This document shows positions 42,117 to 52,141 of a stretch of DNA of 64,000 nt, piece by piece. A program made the translations under genes and the position numbers. Positions within the stretch are counted from its first letter, which is position 1. Each line of letters opens with the position of its first letter. Under the pieces are notes generated by a model, which had not been told where the DNA came from, did not search any database, and saw nothing but the letters and a program-made list of their open reading frames with translations. The DNA is from Epithemia pelagica (taxonomy: Eukaryota; Bacillariophyta; Bacillariophyceae; Surirellales; Surirellaceae): NCBI GenBank assembly GCA_946965045.2, contig OX337239.1, positions 1,364,001 through 1,428,000 of the forward strand, written 5' to 3'.

Positions 42117-45100
42117 ATGCCACAGCAGCAACGGTCCGAGTCAGAGAAGGACCTGCGAAGTCATCCAACAGGGGAACCAAGTACTGAAAATAGCCGCCAC
42201 AAAGATGGCTCGTTATCATCTGCGCAGGAAACAAATAATGGTGTTTCCTCTGAAACCAATGGCCTATCCAGGGTTATCAGGAGATCCAAAGTAGCATTTT
42301 ACGCCTTTCTGATTGTACTCGCTGCCGTTGCAGCGATCTTCACGTATGTTTATATTTCAAATCAAGAGCAGCAGGATTTTGAAAACGACGTAAGTTTCCT
42401 GAGCGATGCACGAGGACTTTCCCATGAATGCTGTACACCCACTGATTTTGCCATTCTCTTCATCATCCCTTTGATCGACAACAAAAGTTTAAGTTGAAAG
42501 CAACAGCTATTGAACCCCTCTTTGTGCGAACGCGAGATCGTAAATATGAAGTGGGAGAGAGTCTTGCATTGACCATATCATCGTATAAGGAGGCAAGTGG
42601 CCAATCTTTTCCCTTTTTGCCCTTGCCTCACTTTGCCCGGATGGCGGAAGAAGCGCGCCGCATGGCTTTCTGTGAGATAGTTTTGTTTGTGCCCGTAGTA
42701 TACCAGAATCAGACGCAGCAGTATCAGAACTTTGTAAAGGAAAATGGAGTAGCCTGGATTCAGGAAAGTTTACATCTCCAGACAGGAAAAGATTCCGTTG
42801 ATCCCGGTTCGATTCCTCATGAGCTTCATGACTTGCTACAAAATAGTGATGTTGGAGACTACGATAATGATGAGAGTAACGATCATGGAGTAGATCATCA
42901 TGATGACCATGACGTTGACCATGACGACGACCACCACGATCATCACCGAGTCATGACAGAAAGAGACAAAAATAATCGCCTCTTCTTTCGGAAGAACCAT
43001 GCTGATCACAGGGATTCCCGGAAGATAAATGACCCATCGGGAATTTATGGCATCAGAGGAACCAGTTCTCTTACGAACACGAACAGAATGCCAAAGTACA
43101 CATCCGTCACCAGTGGTCCGGGGAAAGCAAAAGAAACATACAGACAAAATGGCCAAGAGAACGGAAGCGAAATAGCAAAACACAGCCTGTATGACCAGCA
43201 TCAGCAAAATCGTAGGGAGAAACGCGTTGTTGCTGACGCTGATGCTTTTCAACTGTCGACAGTGTCCTCACCTATATGGTACGGTTTGTCAGCGGATCAT
43301 ACCGTTGAAATTCCTGCTTCTAACTGATTGAATCCATTTTCCGCTTCTTTTACGCTTTGCTAAAATTTTCAGGAAAACATGGCCAGCGCCGATCAATGCC
43401 ACGGTGATCAATGCGGACTTGCAACTCGATCGTCGTTATGCGGACTTGTCGCAAAGTGTTTTTGATACGAAGAGAAGTGAATTATCGGCCATGAGGTCCT
43501 GGGATGCACTTTTCGACAACTTCCTTCTTTGTCATGGCCACGGTGTTGAACAGCATTCCAGTTCCCATACTCATGGACGAGCGTGTCTCGTTGGGAACGA
43601 TCTCGATGACGGTTATGATGACGATCACCATGAAGAAAGAGAAAAACATGACGGCGAAGAAGATCACCATCATGAAGATGACGATCATGATGAAGAACAA
43701 GATGATCATCACCATACGGATGAGGATCTCGATGAACATGACGACCATGACGAAAATGATCACCCTGAGCACGATGGAGAAGATAGAGAGGCGAACCATG
43801 ATGACAAACATGAGCATAAAGATGAAGGGGACCATCAGGTTGATGATGAAGAGCAGCATGCCGAACACGATCAACCAGCAAGTTTTATCTTGTCGCCGAT
43901 CTTTGAAAGTAGTGCAGAACAAGATTTTGTTCGTGGTTTCGTCATGCTCATCTTTCATTGGACGACCTTCGTAGAAAGTCTTGTGACACTGGGCACAAAT
44001 GGCATGGATTTAGTTATTAGCGACTCGTGCGGTTCAGTGTACACATATCGGCTCCATGGGGACGGTTTCGAGTTCAGAGGTAAGGGCGCATTGCAAGAAA
44101 CCACGTACAACGATATGAAGAGAACTGTCATTCTTGATTCTGAGCAAGATGGCGAGGATGATCATCAGACACATGATATATGCACTTATGTGCTAAGTAT
44201 GTATCCGACCAGAGAACTGCATGGCCAGTTCACCTCGCATGATCCATTCTTGCATGCATTGGTTGTACCGGCGATATTTGCCTTAACGGCGGTCATTTTC
44301 ATGTTCTACGATTGGACCATCAAAAGGCGAAAAGAGCGAGTTGTATTAACCGTCCAGAAAACAGAGGCCATCGTGTCATCGATTTTCCCCAAAAATGTGC
44401 GAGGGCGACTGTTGGACAATGTCGCTATGGAGGATTCTCGCATAAAAAATCAAGTCAATATGACGATGGGGCCATCTAAGACCCCAACCTTGTACCGAAT
44501 TCAGCCAGTATCAGCACAGGAGAAGGAAGAAGATGAAGAAAATTTGGCTGGTGGATCACAAATATACAAGAATGCATCCAAGCCCATTGCCGATCTCTTC
44601 CCGGATGCTACCGTATTGTTCGCTGAAATGGATGGGTTTAGTGCATGGAACTCTTTGAGACAGCCATCAGAAGTCTTCGAGTTTCTGGAAACGATGTATC
44701 GTGCTTTCGACCAATTGGCCCGTCGCCACAAGGTTTTCAAGGTGGAAACGGTGGGAGACTGTTATGTGGCCGTAGCTGGCCTTCCCGAACTTCGCATTGA
44801 TCACGCTTTGGCCATGACCCAGTTTGCCGCAGCTTGTATGGTCGAGTGTGGGCGAATTTGCTCAATTCTCACCAGGGATTTCGGCCCTGACACTGAAAGC
44901 ATGGCTCTTCGAATGGGGCTCCATACCGACCGTAAGTGGAATTTGTGGCCGAGATGTGTGAATCACTTAATTTTCAATTGTACCTCACAATGAACAACAC
45001 TTTCGCTCGGTTGCGGTTGGATACTTTGTAGAATCACTGCCAGTGTTTTGCGTGGCGAAATGGCTCGCTTCCAATTGTTTGGTGATACTGTGAATACCAG

Positions 45101-45455
45101 TGCCCGTCTAAGCAGTACTGGAACAGCAAATCGAATTCACGCCTCGGAAGAAACTGCCATGTCCTTACAGAGTTTTGGCAAGGCCGACTGGTTACATGCA
45201 CGTAACGAGACTGTAATGGCAAAGGGAAAAGGAGCCTTGTCAACTTATTGGATTGTACCAAACGAAAGAGTATTGGAAATGGGAAATTTTTCTGGTGATT
45301 TGTCCAACGCTTCCGAAGATGAGGAATTGCGCGGATCTTTGTCGCCAGACGAGGATAGTGGAAGCGCGTTCACTGGTGCGGGCAGTGAGGAAGAAGAACG
45401 TGTATCTTCCATGGACGAGAAACAAATTGCGTTTTCGAGTGATCGGCCGAATTAG
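42117..45455 (+). CDS. Receptor-type class III nucleotide cyclase with His/Asp-rich ectodomain
   Basis: Four exons (42117-42389, 42488-43278, 43373-44935, 45032-45455), about 1016 residues. One membrane helix at about 59-81 and a second at about 649-668 enclose a large extracytosolic domain. A class III cyclase domain (about 760-930) and an acidic tail lie on the cytosolic side. The catalytic part shows FAEMDGFSAW, FKVETVGDCYVAVAG, ARFQLFGDTVNTSAR. The Glu in KVET is the guanine-type choice, NTSAR gives the Asn and Arg of the transition-state pair, and GDCY supplies one metal Asp; the other metal Asp position is Glu. Two ectodomain stretches (about 214-245 and 431-525) are almost wholly His, Asp and Glu. 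The last intron needs a GTGGAA donor at 44936 to keep frame, although a better GTAAGT lies four bases earlier. A cGMP or cAMP receptor role fits the family; the ligand is unknown. Confidence 0.85.
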
Positions 45456-46981
45456 CGACGAAAAGTCGCCGTTCTGTCTTTTCACAACCCAACCACTTTG
45501 CTTCGTGCGACCAAGAAACGTAAGGGGAGGAAACTGGACTGTGTTACACTGTAGATCTCTTTGATCAGGAAACATTCCCAGTTCCTAGTAGAAAGACTGT
45601 ACATCAGGGGCTTCCAGTTTGATACGAGAAAGTCAGCATTCCAACAACAAGAAGACCCCATGCATACGAAAGATTCAACCTTGACTTGGGGAGGGAAGGT
45701 AACAAAATAAAAATGAAACTCGACCACAGTTTTTGTTCTCGCCAAAGCGATTCCTCCGCTAGTTTCCATACCTTCCTGTACGTCTTTCCAATGTATGGGT
45801 GGAAACAAACCATCTGTAGCTTGTTGAGAAACGGTCATCCGAACAGTATATTGAAATACAAAGTGCCTTTGGATGTGAAAAAGTGAACCAGTCAACCCCC
45901 GAAAAGAGTGCCATGTCGGCCCGGGTCTGGCTCCTTTACATCGTTGCATTGCTCAAAACTGATTCCCAATAAATTCCCCATGTCGCCGCCCGTTTCTGGT
46001 ATGGAAAGACTGTAATACTTTTCTGAACAGGAACACCCTATCAGTCAACTGATATTCTGACTTATCTGCTGAAGCAGTTCTTGAAAAGATATCAACAACC
46101 ATATTACTTTGCGGAGTTCGGCCAAAGGACATTCAAAGTTTGATCACCAGCTGTTGTTTTACAAAAACGATTCCCAGCACCATCAGTCGAAGATAGCGGC
46201 GACTTCATTGCATCTCATGAATCGATTATATGTCATGAAATGTAAGGTGTTTCATGTAAATGAAAACGGTGGTCCTGCTTCAGGTGCTTCTTCCTTGTTG
46301 CTTTCTTCTTCGACTTAATGCACCGTGAATCTGATGCCAGGTGCGCAATGATTGATTATCCTTCTTGGGTCGGTATGACCGGACTCAAATGAATACAACA
46401 AAGTATCAAATCAGTGGAAAAGCTTCAAATCACATGGAAAGGGAACCTTGACTACGTGCACAACATTCACGGAGCTTGTGCTGTGAAAGACAGCTTCCCC
46501 GTACCCCTACGCATACGAGTGGCGTTGCTGAAAAGGCGCGCAACTTGGAAGAATGATCAGCAACCGTTGGCCATCGGATTTTTTATACTTCCGAACAGTA
46601 TAACCCTCATACTTCCTATTGGAAACTGAATTGCCATTTCTCAACACTGTCCATTCCCATTTCTCTGGTGCTTAGATTTCCCATTCCCCAGACAACTTTT
46701 TCTCCATGGTCTGCTCTTGAAATACCTAGAAGTGATAACCTGCAAACTCCCATATACTTGCTACGGAGTTTAATGACGATCGCGCGGGGTAAGAACTATG
46801 CTGTGCATTAGGAGTAGTAGCTATAGTTTGGTCATCGTTATAAGGAATAGGAGTCGGTGCAGTTGTGTGGAACAGTAGTCAAACTTCAAGAACAAGTGGC
46901 GGCCATTGACAATCAAAAACTGTGTGCATCTTGAGGGGTCAAAGTTGCAAGAACCATGTCGCCACTGCTGGAGGTACATTG
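45456..46981. other. Intergenic between convergent genes
   Basis: About 1.5 kb with no supported gene. The longest minus-strand ORF (45482-45949) has no family features and runs antisense to the 3' flank of the cyclase gene. Confidence 0.45.
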
Positions 46982-48328
46982 TTACCGCCGCTTGGCCATA
47001 TCATCCTTTTGCTTTTGGGCGTCTTGTTCCATGGTGAAGGCGTCCAACTCCAAAAACTTGTTTTCATAATATTCGGGGAACCATTGCATATCGTCTTTGC
47101 CCACCATGATATCCACAGTCTTCTTCAACCGCCAAAAGACATTGTGTTGAATGTAGGGGACCTTGTGACGACGACAAATGTCCTGAACTTGGGGAGCCGC
47201 CTTGCGATAACTCAACATACTGAGACTGGGCCACAAGTGATGTTCAATCTGGTAGTTCAACCATCCGTGACCAAAGTCAATCACATCGGTTCCCAAGTCA
47301 TAATCGACCGAGGCCAAGACTTGACGCAAATAAAAGGAACCGGAAAAGGGACGGCACGGCTTGCGGAACCGGTACAGGTCGTTCCCGGCGTGATTGGTCA
47401 CAACCGCCAAAAAGCCGTGAGCGTTGGTCAAGAGTTCGGCCAAGAACAAGTTGCAGACGGCGTTGCAATACATGGTGCTTGCCGTGTAACCTTCCATGTA
47501 GTGACCAACCAAGAGCCAGGGGAGGGGAGTGAGCAAAAAGTGGATGACAAAGTAGGGGCCGAGGACCATCATCATCAATTCCGAGAAGGAATAAAAGGGA
47601 TTTTCACCCGATAGACAAGAACGAATGGTAACCGGTTCATCCGAGTTGATTCCGGCTGGAACCTTCTTTCCCTCTCGACGCAACTGCGCAAGTTTGAGTT
47701 CCTTGTACGTGTTGGGGGAATAATAAAACCACTTCCAGGTGAACATGGCCGCAAAGATTACCATATACTTGTAGACGACTGGAACATTCATGTCCCGCAC
47801 CGTTTCCAAGTTCTGCTCCACCAGATCTGGGTCAGTGGTTTCACTCAAGTTGTAATGGTGGCGATTGTTGTGCTCCACATTCCACGCTTCAGGCATCATC
47901 CAATCAAACCAGTCATTGAATCGATTCCACAGACTTCCCAAGCCAAACTTGAATCTGGACCATCTACCCTTACTTTGAGGATGGCATTTTTCGTACCCAC
48001 CATGACAAGTGTGATGAGCAATCATGGTCCATCGAGAAAAGGTGTAGAGACTGAGACCAACAATGGGAACAAGGTGAATGCCAAATCCCATAGTCAACAA
48101 ACCAAGAGCGGCCAAACCATTGGACCAGCCAATCATTTTATTCAAGTGGTCCACATCGGCAGGCCCTTGTTCTTTCTCCAAACGTTTGCCCAAGGCTTGG
48201 ATTTCACTGCGGAATGCATTCAGATCCAACGATTCAATCCATGCCTGGTCCTTGCTCAACTCAGGACGTTGTTTGGCAGCATTGGAGGATGATTTTTGGA
48301 CTTGTTGTACGGCTTCAGGACAACACAT
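46982..48328 (-). CDS. Membrane fatty-acid desaturase, front-end type without fused cytochrome b5
   Basis: Single exon of 448 residues; ATG at 48328. Three His boxes: HHTCH at 105-109, HNNRHH at 153-158 and QIEHH at 360-364. Gln opening the third box is the mark of front-end desaturases. Membrane segments lie around 72-98, 185-200 and 252-310. The usual N-terminal cytochrome b5 domain (HPGG) is absent; residues 1-65 are hydrophilic, so electrons would come from a separate cytochrome b5. The C-terminus is charged (KQKDDMAKRR), not a clear ER-retrieval signal. It probably introduces a double bond into acyl lipids or acyl-CoA in the ER; regiospecificity cannot be read from the sequence. A decayed relative lies at 37395-37775. 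Confidence 0.88.
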   Translation of the reverse strand: MCCPEAVQQVQKSSSNAAKQRPELSKDQAWIESLDLNAFRSEIQALGKRLEKEQGPADVDHLNKMIGWSNGLAALGLLTMGFGIHLVPIVGLSLYTFSRWTMIAHHTCHGGYEKCHPQSKGRWSRFKFGLGSLWNRFNDWFDWMMPEAWNVEHNNRHHYNLSETTDPDLVEQNLETVRDMNVPVVYKYMVIFAAMFTWKWFYYSPNTYKELKLAQLRREGKKVPAGINSDEPVTIRSCLSGENPFYSFSELMMMVLGPYFVIHFLLTPLPWLLVGHYMEGYTASTMYCNAVCNLFLAELLTNAHGFLAVVTNHAGNDLYRFRKPCRPFSGSFYLRQVLASVDYDLGTDVIDFGHGWLNYQIEHHLWPSLSMLSYRKAAPQVQDICRRHKVPYIQHNVFWRLKKTVDIMVGKDDMQWFPEYYENKFLELDAFTMEQDAQKQKDDMAKRR

Positions 48329-50199
48329 GTTATTGGTTGGTTGGCTTGCTCTAACTTAGTTACGGGTGAGAAAAATGAAAGGACTGATATGTGCAACAGG
48401 GAGCAGTTCGGATTGGGTACGTGGTGTGGATTCGGCAACGTTGTATCGGCACAACTGGAGAGACTGATATGAATGAGACTCGCAGCTCTAACCTTCACGT
48501 AAGACAATTCAAAAACAGAAAAACACAACGGTGGCGTTGTCGATCGCTCTGTTTGGCTTATGGGGGTAGGAATGGAATGCAACGATTTTGGAACCGGTTG
48601 ACTGGTAGTAGTAGGTGGTAGCAAAGGTGTGTAGTCGTTGGCTTCTTTTTTCCAAACCACCACATCGACCACAGAAATGTGTGCGTGTGCAGTTGATGAT
48701 GGATGGCGGCAGCCTCCGATAGTCATTCGGAAGCGGGGGTGACGTGGAAAGAGGCGAAAAACCCAAGCGAGTGCGCATGAATCCAGAAACGTGGTGGTAA
48801 TAGAAACAATGAGTTGGCAAATGCCGCGAGAGTGTAGACGATGACGCGGACCTTTCACGGAATCTTGCACATGCACATGTCCTCCCAAAAAGATACCATT
48901 TTACTTCTTGACGATCCACCGATGATCAAAGACTTCTATTTTCTCTTGTCACTTGTCATTCCGTTGTTGTGGAACTGATGTGGTTTGGGTCGGTCTCCAC
49001 CTTCCTCTCACCATCGATCCACTTGCTTGGTGCCAATGAGCCTTTCGTCGCATATCTATAATCTCCTATTCCGGAAAGACAGTTCATCTTTGCGTAGTGC
49101 CCGGTGAGTCTGTGACAGCACGAACTCGCACCTCATACAGTACAGGCTGGAGCTCTCCACAACAGAGTCTACATGCGCTTGTTACCTTGTAGAACGTTAG
49201 TCATCATTGGACCCGCAATCGAGTCGGCGCCTATCAGAGTGAGAGCCATAGTATCCGTATCTCTGATAAAAGCAGCACAAATGTGTTTGTAGGTACATCG
49301 GGTTCCTACCTTTCTTCTCCTACGAGGTTTGTTGTAGGACCATAATTCGTCGGTACATCCAGCCGAACCCTCTAGTAGATCTAATGTTTTCTAGGAGTAC
49401 CTTCGAACATGGTCCATCTTCGGTCACCACCTGGAGCTGGAGGTACTAGGTAGTTGTAGTAGGTGTAGTACTCCTAGAAGTCGGAGAAAGACGGACGACG
49501 GACGAGAGAAGCATAAGAGCGATTAGAAAGCGACCCAAAAAGAGGGGGGGTGGCCATGACGCAACACGGTTCGTGTTGGACGCCGTGTTGAACGCCATAT
49601 TAATTCTTAGCTTTCACGAAGAAATAGTTTCATAGGATGTTCGAAATATGGGCTACTTCTATATCGATGGGTAGTACAGGAAGAGAGGGAAGACCGACGA
49701 GCACATGCATCAGTGATTTCCGAGAAGGAAGCTGTTCATTCTCGGAAAGCGGAGATTTTGTATATGGATCAATGAGTAGTCGGCCTATGATGGTGTCGTT
49801 CGTGTGATGTCGTCGTCTGCTGGAAGTCATGTCTGCTGTTCTCTTTTCGGGAGATGTCGAGCGTGTCTGTGTTGTGGTCTTCTTTTTTCCGAGTTGATTG
49901 CATTGATTGATCTCTGGATGGTTCATTCTTCGTTTGGGATTGCCTTGTGCATGTTCTTGTCTTGTGAATGCCACTATTGAAGCCTTTGTCCTTGGAACGC
50001 ACGCACCAGGATTCCCCTTCACGAGATAGTAGAGACTGTGTGGTCATTGCAAAAGGAAGCCGACGGGGAAAGCCTTTCTTCGTTGGTAGTTCGTAGTGCT
50101 CGCATCCTTTGGTTGTTTAGTGGCTGATCTGAACGAAAACGACAACCACCAAGTGTGGAAACAACGATAAACGGCAAGAATAAGAGAAAAGAGGGTAAA
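48329..50199. other. Divergent intergenic region, desaturase / DUF2358 gene
   Basis: About 1.9 kb holding both promoters. No supported gene. A CTAGGAGTAC word at 49390 and TACTCCTAGAAGT at 49468 belong to the recurrent palindrome set. Confidence 0.45.
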
Positions 50200-51681
50200 A
50201 TGGCGAGCGAGGAATTTGTCACAATGGAGAGAAACAAACGGAGTTTGTTCGCACGGCGCCAAGACCACGTTTCGTGGCGGTGGTTGCTGGCAATGGCATT
50301 CCTACTTGTTCTATTCGGAAGGGCCCAATCTCATGACATGACAACCACCATCTCGACGGCCTTTGTAGGACATTTACACCCTGCCAGAACAGCAAGAACA
50401 ACACCATTGACCCAATTGTCCGTCTCATCGGTCCGTCCACCACCGGCGACCACGGCGATCGAATCGGCACCTTGTCTCTTGTCCTCCTCATCCTCCACCC
50501 AACTCTTGGTTCCTTCATCGGTTTCGTCGAAATGTCCCTTTTCTCGTTTCTTTGCCCGCACGAGAATACACCGCCACAAACAGTTAGATCATCAACAACA
50601 ACAAGATACAAAGGACGAAAAAGAACAGCAAACCAGTTTGTCGCTGATCCAACCGGCGACCGTACAACATGCTTCTGGATGGCATACCATATGGATGTGG
50701 CAGGAACAATCCTATCGTCGAGCACTGGCCTTGGCTTGCCCCTTTTTGCGACGGCGAGCGTCGGATGGTTTGGACCTGATCGATCAGGTACTCCATCTGG
50801 TCTGGAGAAGCAGCTCGACATTGTCCTCCACACTTGTATTGAATCACAACAAGAAGAGTCAGAATACCATGGACTGGATTCCTATTGCTTGGAGACGTGG
50901 TCCGGCCATTCAAGCCACACAACAACACCAGCAACATCACTATCATTCACGTGCCTTTCAATTGGCACCTCTCACCACGCAACAATTGCAAGAAGCCCTA
51001 CTGGTGGATTGGAAGGTACCTCGTGTTACAAACGACGAAAGTAACCACCCGACTGGAGAAGAGCACTTCAACAAGGGATATTACATCACGGGGCGTCTCA
51101 ATACGACACTTTATCATGGCGATTGTACCTTTGAAGGACCAGATCCAGATTTGCCCATTCGGGGAGTACGCAAATATGCGCGAGCTGCCGCTCAATTGTT
51201 TTGTTTCGACACCAGCTGGGCTGAATTGCTCTCGCTACAGGCCATCACAGAAACAAAGGATCCGGAAGACCCACAAGAAGGACAGCAGCACAACAAGGCG
51301 CAGGGAGATTCGCGGAGTCGTCCTACGTTGATGGCAACCTGGCGATTGCAAGCGCACTTGCGTTTGCCCTGGCATCCACCCTTACCCTTGGTATATGGCA
51401 CAACTACCTATTATACCCATGTCCAAACGGGGCGCATCACGCATCATGTCGAAAGCTGGGACAATTTGACACCCTGGCAAGCCTTTGTACAAACCCTCCT
51501 GTTGCCCCATCAAGTCACTGTCGTGGAACCACCACCGCCAGTGTTAACAACCAAGTGTGTTCTCGAAGATTCTACAGCAGCTCTGATTACAAAACCACAA
51601 CAACGAGGAGTTTTCCAAAATCCACAACTTGACTCCTACTCACGCATGAACATTGTGTCAGTGTTGTCGGAACCGCCGTGA
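50200..51681 (+). CDS. Plastid-targeted DUF2358 / NTF2-like protein
   Basis: Single exon of about 493 residues from the ATG at 50200. Hydrophobic signal WRWLLAMAFLLVLFGRA, then STA|FVG as an ASAFAP-like plastid site. A long Ser/Thr/Gln-rich stretch follows. The conserved part is in the second half: a helix, HFNKGYYITGRLNTTLYHGD, CTFEGPDPDLPIRGVRKYAR, W.L.AHLRLPWHPPLPLVYG, and THVQTGRITHHVESWD. This is the DUF2358 pattern, an NTF2-like fold common in plastid and cyanobacterial proteins; no reaction is established. An alternative start two codons downstream at another Met (MERNK) is possible. It is unusually long N-terminally for the family. Confidence 0.75.
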   Translation: MASEEFVTMERNKRSLFARRQDHVSWRWLLAMAFLLVLFGRAQSHDMTTTISTAFVGHLHPARTARTTPLTQLSVSSVRPPPATTAIESAPCLLSSSSSTQLLVPSSVSSKCPFSRFFARTRIHRHKQLDHQQQQDTKDEKEQQTSLSLIQPATVQHASGWHTIWMWQEQSYRRALALACPFLRRRASDGLDLIDQVLHLVWRSSSTLSSTLVLNHNKKSQNTMDWIPIAWRRGPAIQATQQHQQHHYHSRAFQLAPLTTQQLQEALLVDWKVPRVTNDESNHPTGEEHFNKGYYITGRLNTTLYHGDCTFEGPDPDLPIRGVRKYARAAAQLFCFDTSWAELLSLQAITETKDPEDPQEGQQHNKAQGDSRSRPTLMATWRLQAHLRLPWHPPLPLVYGTTTYYTHVQTGRITHHVESWDNLTPWQAFVQTLLLPHQVTVVEPPPPVLTTKCVLEDSTAALITKPQQRGVFQNPQLDSYSRMNIVSVLSEPP

Positions 51682-52141
51682 ACAGTAGGCGCACCTTTGG
51701 TTTTTGCCCATTTGTGTACAGCAGAAACAAAACTGAATCGTTTCGGAAAAAATATTAAAACAAACATCGATGGACGACTCAGGCCAACAGAAAAACGTCA
51801 CCACAAACCGACAAACAAAAGACTCAAGACCAATCTCCAGCTACAAACACCAGAGCTATTTCGTCTAGAAAGTTCAGCGGTTCGAAGGCAATGGCTGCTC
51901 CAATGTGAGAGAGGACAAGCGACACTCGAACGACATCATGCGTAAATGTGCTCCGCGTCATTATGATCTTTAGAAGCTGCATCCATCAGAGCGTGTGCAT
52001 GTGCATGTATAAATAATACCTCTATAGCTATAACATCGGTTCTTTAACGAAATGCATGATCTCAACTACCTGACACTTCGATCCAGTAAGAGGAGGAAAC
52101 GATCTTTGTACATGTAATCGTTCAGATTCACGACAATAAAA
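51682..52141. other. Intergenic between convergent genes
   Basis: Short, AT-richer, no gene or repeat recognised. Confidence 0.4.

Noticed and set aside
43404-43974. Antisense and frame-shifted ORFs over the His/Asp-rich tract of the cyclase
   Set aside because: They result from the GAT/CAT-rich composition and lack any independent signal.
46922-47614. 230-codon plus-strand ORF
   Set aside because: Antisense shadow of the desaturase coding region.
48256-48888. 210-codon minus-strand ORF upstream of the desaturase start
   Set aside because: It overlaps the desaturase in another frame and has no family features; most likely 5' UTR and promoter.
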